From positions 1-64,000 of the forward strand of contig NZ_QWET01000016.1 in NCBI RefSeq assembly GCF_003573545.1: a stretch of DNA of 64,000 nt, written 5' to 3'. The stretch's first letter is position 1. Every line of letters begins with the position of its first letter. Shown here piece by piece: positions 1 to 9,746 of this stretch. Under the pieces are notes generated by a model. The model saw only the letters and a program-made list of their open reading frames with translations, made no database searches and had not been told where the DNA came from. A program made the position numbers and the translations under genes. This DNA comes from Mariniphaga sediminis (lineage in GTDB: Bacteria; Bacteroidota; Bacteroidia; Bacteroidales; Prolixibacteraceae).

Positions 1-20
1 AATTTTAGAGTCCATATCAG

Positions 21-87
21 AGCAAGGTTTTGTTTGTTAAATATTTAAATATAAGACACTTAAATATAAACAAAACTTTGCTTTTTT
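21..87 (+). terminator. Probable intrinsic terminator of an upstream plus-strand gene
   Basis: A 15-nt arm at 21-35 pairs with 68-82 (one G-U pair), closing an A/T-rich loop, and is followed by a T run at 83-87. The geometry suits termination of a gene that ends left of the window. The long loop makes it less certain than a classic short hairpin. Confidence 0.5.
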
Positions 88-155
88 GCTAGCAATTTCT
101 TAGGTTTCTTACATCGAACTGACGTTACCTAAGCTTTTTATTATCAATGGATAAT

Positions 156-188
156 AAAAAATCCGGAGTAGCAACCCCGGATTTTTTT
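156..188 (-). terminator. Intrinsic terminator, bidirectional, downstream of the M14 peptidase
   Basis: An 11-bp stem (156-166 with 177-187) with a GC core CCGG and flanking A and T runs forms a hairpin that can act in both directions. On the minus strand it lies just after the stop codon of the carboxypeptidase gene ending at 234. Confidence 0.75.
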
Positions 189-233
189 GCTTATAAAATT
201 TTCGCTATAAAAGATGCTTTTGCAACAGTGCTG

Positions 234-1454
234 TTAATACGATATTTCCCATTGAGAAAGGCCTCCGGTATCTGCCAAAAATCGAATGGCTTCCCGGTAG
301 CTAATCATTTGGACATCGAGCAACATTTCAGGAGTAAAGACGATTGGATTACCCTCATTATCCTTACCGTTAGAAAACCCGTGACTTGGAGTCTCAATCA
401 CCACACTCAATGCACCGCAATGAAAATTCAAAGCAGCATCGATACTAAACAGCATCGGACGGGGCCTTTTCGCTTGTGCATCTGCTTCCACCTCTACATT
501 ATTTGTTCGCTGAAAACCATTTTCGGTAAATCCTTTATGCACATACCGGAACAATGAATCAAAAACAGCATTCATGGATGAATTTAACAAGGGACGCAGC
601 ATTAACGGATAAACTGCACCTGTATGCATATTCAATATTAAATCCGGTTTTTCTTTCTTTACCAAATCGAATAATAGTTTTGTTTCGGGCTGTTGATTGC
701 CCAAAAAATCATCATGAACAATATTGACGCCCGCATCATTTGGATACCCACCCGGGAAAACCGGGGTAGAAAAGTCAAATGGAATTTGTTTTTTCACCTC
801 TGGCCAGCCGGTAATGGTGCCGTCAGGATTTCCTCCAGTATTTAAATATTCTATAATCGTTTCATCTTCACCCCGGTATGGAGCCATACGAATTGGAACC
901 CGGTTTCGCCCGTCAGGATTAAGAAGTGGGATTAAAATGATACGATCAAGTTGCTTGATCATATCCGTGATTTCCGGACGCAATTTTCCACTTAAGTCTT
1001 TCCCACTTTCCATAACAGAAAGCAAATTAACAACGCCCATAATGGTTTCTGTTTCAAAACCGTGCATGCCACCCATTCCTAAAAATACTTTCTTGTCATG
1101 GTCTGGCCCTCTGAAAGCTTGTACATCCCGGAATCCAAGTGATCCTGAATAGGTAGAAGTTCCTTTCCCTTTCCTGGGGTTGCCGTAAAAAACGCCAAAA
1201 ATGGGACGTCCGCCCGCAGAAAGGCCAAGTTGTTTTACCTCTCCTTTCTTTATCCGTGTTTGCAAAAAATTTAAAATCTCGTCATTGGTAGTAATCCAAA
1301 AATCAGGTATGGTTTCACGTTCCCGAAGGTACTCCTTTGGCACCTGAAAAGTATGAATCCCTGGTTTTATGGTTACAGTCTCCTGTCCATCAAGTGAACC
1401 AAAAGAAAACAATCCGATAAAAAAACTGCTAAAAAAAATCAAAATATTTTTCAT
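234..1454 (-). CDS. Secreted M14-family zinc carboxypeptidase
   Basis: Predicted exported metallopeptidase of 406 residues. An N-terminal hydrophobic stretch (about residues 3-23) looks like a signal peptide. The M14 zinc site is visible as H131-G-F-E134 followed much later by H277 in LNMHTG; NPDGR at 179-183 matches the substrate carboxylate-binding Asn/Arg, and E354 in VIETPS is the likely catalytic glutamate. Such enzymes remove C-terminal residues from peptides, or act on peptidoglycan peptides or modified amino acids; the substrate cannot be told here. It lies 52 nt downstream of the GH88 gene on the same strand with its own possible -7 box at 1474-1481, so it may be co-transcribed with that gene or transcribed on its own. 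Confidence 0.85.
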   Translation of the reverse strand: MKNILIFFSSFFIGLFSFGSLDGQETVTIKPGIHTFQVPKEYLRERETIPDFWITTNDEILNFLQTRIKKGEVKQLGLSAGGRPIFGVFYGNPRKGKGTSTYSGSLGFRDVQAFRGPDHDKKVFLGMGGMHGFETETIMGVVNLLSVMESGKDLSGKLRPEITDMIKQLDRIILIPLLNPDGRNRVPIRMAPYRGEDETIIEYLNTGGNPDGTITGWPEVKKQIPFDFSTPVFPGGYPNDAGVNIVHDDFLGNQQPETKLLFDLVKKEKPDLILNMHTGAVYPLMLRPLLNSSMNAVFDSLFRYVHKGFTENGFQRTNNVEVEADAQAKRPRPMLFSIDAALNFHCGALSVVIETPSHGFSNGKDNEGNPIVFTPEMLLDVQMISYREAIRFLADTGGLSQWEISY

Positions 1455-1473
1455 ATATCAAAACATTTAAAAT

Positions 1474-1481
1474 CAAATCTA
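1474..1481 (-). promoter_or_regulatory. Candidate Bacteroidota -7 box (TAGATTTG) for the M14 peptidase
   Basis: On the minus strand the 8-mer fits TAnnTTTG, 20 nt upstream of the ATG at 1454. No TTTG -33 element is seen at a good distance, so support is modest. Confidence 0.35.
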
Positions 1482-1506
1482 TACAAATAAAGACATGATT
1501 AATAAT

Positions 1507-2742
1507 CTATAAGTTCATTTTTCGATATAAGGCTTCAAGGAAATAATAATCAGCATATACCAGCGGAACATCGATTTCGACGCCATGAGGAATACTTCCT
1601 ACGCTGTGATTAAGAATAAAATAATTATTATTTCCGCTCGTATTCATGTATGCAGGTGACGACAATGATTCAAAAATGGTTGAAGCCGCTTCGAAATACC
1701 GGTCGGCATTGGCTGCCGAAAATGTTCCTAATTCAAACAAGGCAGAACAAATAATAGCAGCAGCAGAGGCATCCCTTGGAATTTCGGTAAACTTTGAGGC
1801 ATCGTATCCCCATTTTGGATTCATTCCCGGCTCGCCAACATTAAAATCCCAGTAGGGGACCATATCTTCCGGAAGGTTGGGATGTTCCAGAATAAAATCC
1901 GCAATATTTTCTGCAAACTTCAGGAATACTTCATCTTTCGTGTACCTGTAACAGGTAGTGAATCCGTAAAGTCCCCATGCCTGGCCGCGAGCCCACGCGG
2001 ACTCATCGGCAAATCCCTGATTGTTTCCCTGGTCGGCCGCGGTACCTGTAATTGTATCATAGTTTACCACATGAAAACACGAAAAATCATCGCGGTAATG
2101 ATTTTCCATTGTAGTCAGTGCATGTTGTACCGCAATATTTTTAAAGGAATTGTCACCACTTAACCTGGTTGCCTCAAACAACAGCTCCAGATTCATCATA
2201 TTATCAATAATAACAGGATAAAACCATTCGGTATGCCCATCCCAGGACCTTTTGTAATTCCATGATTTAATAATCTTCGCAACCGGATTATACCTTGTAC
2301 TTAAAGATTGGGCTGCATTTATAATTACCTCCTCATACTCCGTTTTATCTGCAAACCTTAATCCATTCCCATAACTACAATTAATCATAAATCCGACATC
2401 ATGGTCTGCTGTATAAAATTGAACCGGAGCCAATGCTTCAGTCCATTTTACAGCCTCTGTTTGCCATTTAGAATCTCCCGTAATTTCGTATAAATACCAA
2501 AGACTCCCGGGGAAAAACCCACTCGTCCAACCAAAAACACCCGTTGTTCTCAATTTCCCTTCTTCCATAATCGTCCTGGGAAATTTGGTGGAATCATCAA
2601 CTTCTGACAGTACATTTTCGAACTGACCAACGACAAACTGCATCTTTTCATCGGCAGGTACAGCCTTCTTTTCTATACTATTACATGCCGAAAAATGAAC
2701 TGCAAAACCGAATGTCAGTAAAAATAAAATGTAGTTTCTCAT
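1507..2742 (-). CDS. GH88-family unsaturated glucuronyl hydrolase, lipoprotein
   Basis: Family GH88 enzymes hydrolyse the 4,5-unsaturated uronic acid left at the non-reducing end of oligosaccharides after polysaccharide lyases act on chondroitin-, gellan-, xanthan- or ulvan-like glycans. The 411-residue protein has a lipobox ending in C20 (FSAC), so it is probably anchored in the envelope. The two aspartates used in GH88 chemistry are apparent as D115 in HDVGF and D180 in IIDNMMN, and the conserved DESAWARGQAWGLYG block lies at about 246-260. It lies downstream of the SusD/SusC pair on the same strand, but a terminator at 2963-2995 separates them, so it probably has its own transcript. The neighbouring SusCD suggests a uronate-containing substrate. 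Confidence 0.88.
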   Translation of the reverse strand: MRNYILFLLTFGFAVHFSACNSIEKKAVPADEKMQFVVGQFENVLSEVDDSTKFPRTIMEEGKLRTTGVFGWTSGFFPGSLWYLYEITGDSKWQTEAVKWTEALAPVQFYTADHDVGFMINCSYGNGLRFADKTEYEEVIINAAQSLSTRYNPVAKIIKSWNYKRSWDGHTEWFYPVIIDNMMNLELLFEATRLSGDNSFKNIAVQHALTTMENHYRDDFSCFHVVNYDTITGTAADQGNNQGFADESAWARGQAWGLYGFTTCYRYTKDEVFLKFAENIADFILEHPNLPEDMVPYWDFNVGEPGMNPKWGYDASKFTEIPRDASAAAIICSALFELGTFSAANADRYFEAASTIFESLSSPAYMNTSGNNNYFILNHSVGSIPHGVEIDVPLVYADYYFLEALYRKMNL

Positions 2743-2962
2743 AACTGTTTATATATTTCTAAAAATTAGTAATCCCCAACTCTAAAACATTCCGTATCCT
2801 ATCCGGAATAATTTCTTCATGCAAAATCAAGAACCAAGGCTAAAATAAATGATTTCAGACAACGAATAACCTGCTTTTAAAAAATCTGGGATACAAACAA
2901 AATGCATCCTACTTTCTGCGATATCCGTTGTGCTGCAAATCACTCCATCCATTGATGTCAAA

Positions 2963-2998
2963 AAAGCCCCCCCTAATATATCAGGAAGGGGCTTTAAT
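2963..2998 (-). terminator. Intrinsic terminator after the SusC-SusD operon
   Basis: The arms AAAGCCCC and GGGGCTTT (2963-2970 with 2988-2995) form a GC-rich hairpin; read on the minus strand it ends in a T run. It lies 28 nt past the SusD stop codon. Confidence 0.8.
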
Positions 2999-3025
2999 CC
3001 TTAAAATGATCTAAATTTTATTATC

Positions 3026-4549
3026 CTAAAGCTCTCCCAGGTGTTCATAAGGAACATCCGGATTGGTATCCCACCACATTTTAGATAATAATTTATCGCC
3101 ACCAATTCGATTTGACACTTCCTGATAATTCTGACTGTTAAAGTTAGCTTCCGCAAAAGGATACCTCAGCCTTCTCGGAATCTGACCATCTGTATCACCC
3201 TTCATGGAACCAATCAAAATTTTAGGATATCCTGTTCTTCTCCATTCGGCCCAGGCCTCAAAAGAATTAGGGAACAGGGCAATGTGTTTCTGGTTTATAA
3301 TTTGCTCCAATTTTTCTTCGTTGGTACCAGCTAAAGATATGGCAGGATTATCCAGGAATGCAGTAATACTTTCCTCCTCAATTCCATCGTTTTCCATATC
3401 AGCCCTTATTCCGTTTTCATACCACACATCGGCACTTGTTTCTCCCAATCCTAAAAATAACTTTGCCTCTGCAAGAGCAAAACATACCTCGCTGTAATAC
3501 ATTACAGGTGCCTGAACAACAGCCGGCCTGTAAAGTGGGCCTATTTCTGATAATTCATTCCCCGGATAAAGTTCAATCTCGTCCTGCTCAAGACCAAGAG
3601 CTCTTCCTCTATATTCCAGAAGACTTAAATCGCCTGTAGTGTCGGCATCCAACTTTGAATTCACCGTTGGATTAACAAGAAGAGTCAAACGCGGGTCGTC
3701 GTTGTCTTTTAGATTATCCACAATCGGTCTTCCCATGTAGCCACCATAATACCTGTTGGCAAACAGTGCATTATATATTGGATTTTGATTCGCTTCAAAA
3801 TCGGTTGAAGTCATAACAAATGCACTGTGGGAATTATTTTCCATCAAGTCTGCACTTAAAACTTCCCCTATATGTTGTTGTGCCAGAGCCTCATCAACAT
3901 AACGAGCTCTAAGTGCCAATCTCAGGCGAAGTGAATTGGCAAACCTCCTCCATTTATCTGTATCCCCTTTATAAATTAAATCAGCCTCTCCATAACCAAC
4001 CGTATTGTCATCCTCCAATTGAGCAGCGGCTTCTTTCAATTCCTTTAGCAAATCTTTGTAAATACTTTCCTGCGTATCGTATTTGGGCTGAGTAATTACA
4101 TTTTCTCCACTTTTTACTGCCTCAGTGTAAGGAACATCTCCATAAATATCAGTCACATACTGAAAAATGTAAGCCCTCATAATCCGGGCAATAGCTGTTT
4201 TATTTACCTGTGCAGGCTCATCCTGGGTCAGACGAATAATTTCAGCCAGGTTAAGCAGGTTTTTATAAGCCCTGTTAAAATAGGTGGGTTCATCGCCACC
4301 CATAAATGGATAACTCCCGGAAGTGGCCGTATATCCTGAATATTGACCGGGAAGTCCACCCTCGGCGATACTATTTCCAATGGTCATTTCTTTCTGTACG
4401 CGTGTCAGCAATAAACCAACATCAACCTGATCTGCAGTCATTATAGCAGGATCAGTATTGAGTTCCTGAAAATCATCGGTACAAGCATTACTTATAAAAA
4501 ATGCAATACCAATCAATAATAGTTGCTTAAATATTTTGTTCGTTTTCAT
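3026..4549 (-). CDS. SusD/RagB-family glycan-binding outer-membrane lipoprotein
   Basis: A 507-residue surface lipoprotein of the SusD/RagB group, probably the SusD-like_2 branch. The lipobox SNAC ends at C23 and is followed by an acidic DD that fits surface export, and then by FQELNTDP, a sequence typical of the mature N-terminus of this branch. SusD proteins cap the SusC channel and capture oligosaccharides or peptides before import. The gene follows its SusC partner by 35 nt, the standard susC-susD order, and ends before a strong terminator. The substrate is not readable from sequence; the downstream GH88 gene suggests glycans carrying uronic acid, which is an inference. Confidence 0.93.
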   Translation of the reverse strand: MKTNKIFKQLLLIGIAFFISNACTDDFQELNTDPAIMTADQVDVGLLLTRVQKEMTIGNSIAEGGLPGQYSGYTATSGSYPFMGGDEPTYFNRAYKNLLNLAEIIRLTQDEPAQVNKTAIARIMRAYIFQYVTDIYGDVPYTEAVKSGENVITQPKYDTQESIYKDLLKELKEAAAQLEDDNTVGYGEADLIYKGDTDKWRRFANSLRLRLALRARYVDEALAQQHIGEVLSADLMENNSHSAFVMTSTDFEANQNPIYNALFANRYYGGYMGRPIVDNLKDNDDPRLTLLVNPTVNSKLDADTTGDLSLLEYRGRALGLEQDEIELYPGNELSEIGPLYRPAVVQAPVMYYSEVCFALAEAKLFLGLGETSADVWYENGIRADMENDGIEEESITAFLDNPAISLAGTNEEKLEQIINQKHIALFPNSFEAWAEWRRTGYPKILIGSMKGDTDGQIPRRLRYPFAEANFNSQNYQEVSNRIGGDKLLSKMWWDTNPDVPYEHLGEL

Positions 4550-4584
4550 ATCTGTATCTTATTAAAATTAGTTGATAACAATCT

Positions 4585-7500
4585 TTAAAACTCTACAGTT
4601 AAGTTGAACCCAAAGCTCCTTGTTGATGGCAAGGTATATGATTCGGAACCTTGCGCACCTGAAGCAGAACTGAAGGCACCTTCCGGACTAATTCCTAGTC
4701 CTTCCATATTTTCATGGATGTATAATAAGTTCCTTCCAACAACAGACATTTTTATATTAGATACAGGAGTATTCCTCAAAAGGGAAGCCGGGAAAGAATA
4801 GCCTAAGCTCACCTCTCTCAAGGAAACATAGCTGGCATCCAGCACAAATTCTTCAATAATATCAGCACGAGTGTACCACCCATGCAGGAACAAACGTTCT
4901 AATTCAATATCACTTTTTTCTCCTGCCTGAAGATGCAACACCATATTCCCATTTTCATCTTCAACATAATAATCATTTTCCATTACACCGTCAGCAACGC
5001 CAACCCAATGGCCTTCCGCGTTTTCATAAACACCTTCTTCCGTAAATTTTGCCGTACCTCTTGCCGTTTGAATATATTTAGTACCAGACAACAGGTTACC
5101 CCCCATTTTAATATCGATAAGTGCCTTTAATGAGAAACCTTTATACGAAAAACGGTTAGTAATACCACCAATCCAATCTGGCTGGATATTTCCTAAAACC
5201 TTCACTTCATCCGGATCACGCTGGTACATTCCATTATCATTCAGAAGCTTTTCTCCTTTTTCGTTTCGTTTAAACGCGTACCCAACAATATTCCCAAAAT
5301 CGTATCCGGGCCTGGCTTCAATTGTACCCCAGCGGTCGCGTGACATTTCGTGGGTTTCAATTCCATCAGCAAGTGAAACCACTTTCGATTTGTTTTTGGC
5401 GTAATTAAAGGTTACATCCCAACGAAAACTATTACTTAACTGAACAGGTGTTACGTCCAATAAAAGTTCCACACCTTCGTTTGTAATCTCACCAGCATTG
5501 ATAACCATTTGCTCAAAACCAGTAGCAGAAGAGATATTTACCGGTAAAATCTGGTTTTTAGTTGATGAATTATAATACGTAAAATCAACCCTTACCCTGT
5601 TATCCAATAACCGGAGATCAGTACCGAATTCGTACGATTGAGTCAATTCATTTTTCAGGTCCGGATTAGGAATCCTTCGTTGAATTTCAGCTTGTCCCTG
5701 ACCTTGTACTGTTTCAGAAAGACTTTGATAGCCAAAAGATGTCAAATACGGGCTTGAGTCATTACCAACCTCTGCATAACCAGCCCTGATTTTACCAAAA
5801 TTGAGCACATTCGAATCCATCTGTAATGCATCGGTCAAAACAAAACTGGCTGTTGCCGATGGGTAAAAGAAAGAATAATTGTTCATTCCCAGAACAGATG
5901 ACCAGTCATTTCTGGCAGTAAGGTCCAGGAACAAATAATTTTTGTATCCTAATTGCCCTGCAGCAAATACCGAATTCATTTCTCTTTGCACTTTACGATG
6001 ACGCGGAGTTATCTGAGCGGCATTATCAATGTGATAAAGCCCCGGAGTACGAAGAGCAATTCCTTTCATTCCGGTCACCTCATTCTTTGAATACAGGTGA
6101 CTGGCTCCTAAAGTTAACGAACCTGAAAAATTACTGGATAAATCTTTCTCTGCCATCAATAAAATATCACTGTTGTTTTCCATTACATGGAAGGTATAAT
6201 TAGACACCAGACCTGTCCTTGCACTGGTAGTTCCTACAGCCCTCCGTTCAAATCGTTGGTCGGTATAGAAATCAGTCCCTGTTCTTGCCTGCAATGACAG
6301 CCAGTCTGTAAATTCATATTTTAATGATACAAAACCGATAACCCGGTCACGTGCATCCTCGTTTTGAATTTCGTTAATGGTCCAGTATGGATTCTCATAT
6401 CTTGTTGTCCAGTTCACCGGGTTACCATTTTCATCTTTATAGTTTTTCAATCTATCCATGTCAATATGATTCGGCCATTGGATAAGCTGTGCCATTATGT
6501 TGGATGAATTAGCCGACAGTCCGGGTCGGTTATTCCCTTCATGGTGCACATAATTCACTTTGGCATCAATTGAAAACTTATCTGTAATATTGGTTGTACC
6601 CCTGAAGTTTATTGATTGCCTGTTATATTTACTTCCGGGAATTATTCCTTCATTTCTTAAATCTGACAAAGAAAGATAAAACGTAGATTGTTCATTTCCC
6701 CCCGTAAAAGATATGGTATTCGTTGCTGTGTACCCTGTTTGAAAGAAATTCCTGACATTTCCTTCCGGCTGTGGATTCATGGCCATAACTTTTGTAGGAT
6801 CCTGCCAGTCTGCAACCAACTGACCTTCCAGCCTGGGACCAAAATAAGCAAACATCCTTGGATCAAGAACCTCATATTCTTTCCCGTCAATTATTGTGGT
6901 TCCTATGGGTTCAAAACCATCAGCAGAAAAATACCCCGGTCCAAATTTGTTCTGATAAGTGGGCAGGGTGGCAACATCTTCGAAAGTATAATTCGAATTC
7001 ACCGAAATCCCCAGTCCTTTTCTTGCTTTTCCGGATTTAGTAGTAATTACAATAACCCCGTTTGCTGCACGTGCACCATAAAGTGCGGCAGCGTTAGGAC
7101 CTTTCAAAACACTCATTGATTTAATATCGTCCGGGTTAAGATTTACAATACCATCACCATAATCCACACCACCACTGGCATAATGAGGCGAATCAAGGTT
7201 TTGGTTGTCAATAGGAATTCCATCTACAACATAGAGTGGTGCATCATTCCCGGAAATGGAACTATTACCCCGGATAACTACCCGCGATGAACCACCGGCC
7301 CCCGTTGCTATATTTGTTACCTGAACCCCTGCAACCTTACCTGCCAGGGAATTAGCTATGTTAGTTTCCCTTGCCTCAGTAAGTTCCTTACCTTCAACTT
7401 CCTGCACGGAATACCCCAGTGATTTGGTTTGCCTGCTTATACCAAGTGCAGTAACAACAACCTCATCCAAAGCTTCGGTTGACATCACCAGTTCCACATC

Positions 7501-7779
7501 CAATACTCCTGAACTGCCAATTTCTGCAACTTTTCGTTCCATTCCGATAAATGAAAATACAAGCACCTTAGCTTCTGAGGGCACACTAAGTGAGTATTTC
7601 CCATCTACATCAGTAACAGTTCCGAGACTCGAAACCCCCTGCACTACCACAGTAACTCCAGGCAGCGGAAGCCCATCAGAGGCAGAAGTCACTGTACCTT
7701 TTATAGAACGTTGCTGTGCATATACACCACTGATTAAAGTGAGTAATAATGTAAACGTTACAATAAGATGTTTTTTCAT
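4585..7779 (-). CDS. SusC/RagA-family TonB-linked outer-membrane transporter
   Basis: A 1064-residue TonB-dependent importer of the outer membrane. Domains in order: signal peptide to about residue 21 (ends VYAQ), a carboxypeptidase-regulatory-like beta-sandwich at about 24-108 (starts IKGTVTSASDG), a TonB-box-like EVVVTALG segment, the plug (about 115-245, with the SusC-typical VVDGIPID), then a long beta-barrel ending in phenylalanine. It energises uptake of the ligand held by the adjacent SusD. It is the first gene of a two-gene operon preceded by an unusually long gap (7780-8801) that must hold its promoter. The standard family length is near 1000 residues, so it is complete. Confidence 0.95.
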   Translation of the reverse strand: MKKHLIVTFTLLLTLISGVYAQQRSIKGTVTSASDGLPLPGVTVVVQGVSSLGTVTDVDGKYSLSVPSEAKVLVFSFIGMERKVAEIGSSGVLDVELVMSTEALDEVVVTALGISRQTKSLGYSVQEVEGKELTEARETNIANSLAGKVAGVQVTNIATGAGGSSRVVIRGNSSISGNDAPLYVVDGIPIDNQNLDSPHYASGGVDYGDGIVNLNPDDIKSMSVLKGPNAAALYGARAANGVIVITTKSGKARKGLGISVNSNYTFEDVATLPTYQNKFGPGYFSADGFEPIGTTIIDGKEYEVLDPRMFAYFGPRLEGQLVADWQDPTKVMAMNPQPEGNVRNFFQTGYTATNTISFTGGNEQSTFYLSLSDLRNEGIIPGSKYNRQSINFRGTTNITDKFSIDAKVNYVHHEGNNRPGLSANSSNIMAQLIQWPNHIDMDRLKNYKDENGNPVNWTTRYENPYWTINEIQNEDARDRVIGFVSLKYEFTDWLSLQARTGTDFYTDQRFERRAVGTTSARTGLVSNYTFHVMENNSDILLMAEKDLSSNFSGSLTLGASHLYSKNEVTGMKGIALRTPGLYHIDNAAQITPRHRKVQREMNSVFAAGQLGYKNYLFLDLTARNDWSSVLGMNNYSFFYPSATASFVLTDALQMDSNVLNFGKIRAGYAEVGNDSSPYLTSFGYQSLSETVQGQGQAEIQRRIPNPDLKNELTQSYEFGTDLRLLDNRVRVDFTYYNSSTKNQILPVNISSATGFEQMVINAGEITNEGVELLLDVTPVQLSNSFRWDVTFNYAKNKSKVVSLADGIETHEMSRDRWGTIEARPGYDFGNIVGYAFKRNEKGEKLLNDNGMYQRDPDEVKVLGNIQPDWIGGITNRFSYKGFSLKALIDIKMGGNLLSGTKYIQTARGTAKFTEEGVYENAEGHWVGVADGVMENDYYVEDENGNMVLHLQAGEKSDIELERLFLHGWYTRADIIEEFVLDASYVSLREVSLGYSFPASLLRNTPVSNIKMSVVGRNLLYIHENMEGLGISPEGAFSSASGAQGSESYTLPSTRSFGFNLTVEF

Positions 7780-8101
7780 AAGATTTAAAAATTTATAATT
7801 TAAAATTCTCTATTCCAGTAGCTGACCAAATGATTCAAAACGAAATACCTCAATCACACTACAAACACGCCGCTAATTTATTATATAATTTTAAACAATT
7901 CTTATTTTTTGTTATTTTTTTTTAATAAATCTTTCATAACATCACAAAAAGAAACTTATATAAAGTATTTTTACTTTACTAAAAAAAGCAGAATACGAAC
8001 CTAATGCACCATAAAGCAAAAGCACTATTCGATACATAAAAAACTAATAGACAACATACTAAATAATATAAACATAATAAAATACTACTAGCCTACGCAC
8101 T

Positions 8102-8175
8102 ATGGTTCAAATGATCCATCGCAGTTGAACCTTAAAAGATGAAAAACGAAATGAAAATATTACAAAATGGTTCAA
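8102..8175. promoter_or_regulatory. Repeated ATGGTTCAA motif upstream of susC
   Basis: ATGGTTCAA occurs at 8102-8110 and again at 8167-8175, and the reverse complement TTGAACC lies at 8125-8131, making an inverted pair with 14 nt between arms plus a third copy. The spacing could suit a dimeric regulator of the SusCD operon, but the start codon is more than 300 nt away and no bound protein is known. Confidence 0.3.
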
Positions 8176-8354
8176 CAAAGCCTAACAGTATCTTTTTCAA
8201 GATTACCTCCTACCTTTGTTATTTACTGAATCTCCTGTATACCCTTAAGAAAGGGCTATTCAACATAAATAAGACCTGAACAATTTCAATATCTATCCTT
8301 TTACCATGCTACTCAAAAAAGGAATTGATTTGCATTATTTTGACACAAATATCT

Positions 8355-8383
8355 TTTGAAACCTTACTTTTGTCATATTTTTG
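8355..8383 (+). promoter_or_regulatory. Promoter-like TTTG-N17-TATTTTTG on the plus strand
   Basis: TTTG at 8355-8358 and TATTTTTG at 8376-8383 with a 17-nt spacer match the Bacteroidota -33/-7 pattern, the same arrangement seen before the terpenoid operon. No plus-strand gene follows, so any transcript would be a small RNA antisense to the 3' end of the sugar-kinase gene, or the match is chance in A/T-rich DNA. Confidence 0.25.
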
Positions 8384-8801
8384 TCGCTTTTTTTTATTAG
8401 CCCTCATTAAAGTCACTTAACAACATTACCGCATGACTCATTCCGGAATAACTCCCACTCCTGCTTTATAAATTGCATAGCGCCCCTGAATCAATATTTC
8501 CTCCATAGAATTCTTGCGGACAAGAAAACCATTAAAAGTTTTGTTTGTAGATTTCACTTCTTTTAATCAGCCTACCGCAAGCCTTGCTGGCTATTTTAAG
8601 TGCAATTAACCCTGTGTGATTTGAAATTCACTTATGAATGGAAATATTTGGCAGAGACCAAATTCCATAAGAGAAGAAGGCCCTGGATATTATCTTCTAC
8701 CCTTCCTCGAAATACATGTACGATATAATAAGAATCCTGTCTATTAATTATTGGTGCGCATTTATTTCAACAGGCAAGGCCCTAAGTGCGACTGTGACTA
8801 T

Positions 8802-9746
8802 TCAATCCACACCAAACTGTTTTTTTGCCGTTTGCTTAAATCGTTCGTAATCTTCAAATGCTGTTGTTCCACCGGCTGCTGTTGTCGACACCGCACCGGT
8901 CAGGTTCCCAAACTTTTGGCATTCAGCAATCTCTTTCCCTTGTATAAATTTATAGATAAACCCTGCATTAAAACTATCCCCGGCGCCGATCGCGTCCACC
9001 ACATTTTTATTTAAGAATGCCGGCATTTCAACAAGTTGCCCCTCACAAAAAACCACAGACCCCTTGTTCCCTCTTTTAATTACTAAAATATTGGCATACT
9101 CCTTAACTGCCTCAATTGCCTCATCCATAGTGTTCTTCCCTGTCAACAACTTTAACTCTGTTTCATTTGGAAGAAAAACATCCACGTGAGGAAGAACGTC
9201 AGCAACATCCAACTTCCAGGTCTCCTTTGGATCCCATTGCATATCAAACGATGTTGTTAAGCCATTAGCCTTGGCCTTTCTGAATAAATCACCCAGACTA
9301 CCCCACATCCCCGGTTGAAGGAAGTACGAAGAAAAATGGAGATGTCGGGCTTTTTTCAGCTCGTCGTCACCAATATCGTCAATTGTCAGATAATCCATTG
9401 CTCCGGGATATGTTGTATTTGCCCTGTCTTCGTCCACATTCAAAATTACAGTAGCGCCTGTCCCTAAACTATCATCCACCTTAATCATTGATATATCGAC
9501 TTTATTTTTCTGAAGGCTTTCGAGTACAACCTCTCCGAATTTATCTTTTCCTATTTTCCCAATAAATGCAACCCGGGCTCCCAAACTGGAAATATTACTG
9601 GCAAAAATGGCAGATGAACTTCCCAACGTTAATGTCATTCGCTGAGCCAGTACTTCTTTCCCCACCTCGGGAAATTTTTCAATTTCATCAAGGATAAGGT
9701 CAACATTTAATTCCCCAACAACCAATACATCGTACATTTTTTCCAT
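8802..9746 (-). CDS. PfkB/ribokinase-family carbohydrate kinase
   Basis: An ATP-dependent kinase of about 314 residues that phosphorylates a sugar or sugar-like alcohol in the cytoplasm. The N-terminal strand VLVVGELNVD and the C-terminal GAGDSFNAGF block, which carries the catalytic aspartate and anion hole, define the PfkB fold; length is normal. Substrate is not readable; 2-keto-3-deoxygluconate kinases share this fold and would suit the uronate theme set by GH88, but this is inference. I chose the ATG at 9746; an in-frame GTG at 9755 and an ATG at 9737 are alternatives. No same-strand gene lies within 500 nt upstream, so it probably has its own promoter. Confidence 0.88.
   Translation of the reverse strand: MEKMYDVLVVGELNVDLILDEIEKFPEVGKEVLAQRMTLTLGSSSAIFASNISSLGARVAFIGKIGKDKFGEVVLESLQKNKVDISMIKVDDSLGTGATVILNVDEDRANTTYPGAMDYLTIDDIGDDELKKARHLHFSSYFLQPGMWGSLGDLFRKAKANGLTTSFDMQWDPKETWKLDVADVLPHVDVFLPNETELKLLTGKNTMDEAIEAVKEYANILVIKRGNKGSVVFCEGQLVEMPAFLNKNVVDAIGAGDSFNAGFIYKFIQGKEIAECQKFGNLTGAVSTTAAGGTTAFEDYERFKQTAKKQFGVD

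Larger units (their letters stand above)
7780..8801. other. 1-kb intergenic region upstream of susC, no convincing gene
   Basis: No supported coding sequence on either strand; the only ORF reaching in (8751-9014 plus) is antisense to the kinase gene. The stretch is very A/T-rich near 7860-8100. It must carry the susC promoter on the minus strand, though I find no perfect TAnnTTTG box there. It holds repeated GGTTCAA words (8102-8175) and a plus-strand promoter-like pair at 8355-8383. Confidence 0.7.

Noticed and set aside
724-1152. Plus-strand ORF of 142 codons
   Set aside because: Antisense to the M14 peptidase with zinc motifs; composition rich in S/P/R as expected of a shadow frame.
8751-9014. 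Plus-strand ORF of 87 codons
   Set aside because: Antisense to the PfkB kinase catalytic region; cysteine-rich by chance, no motif.
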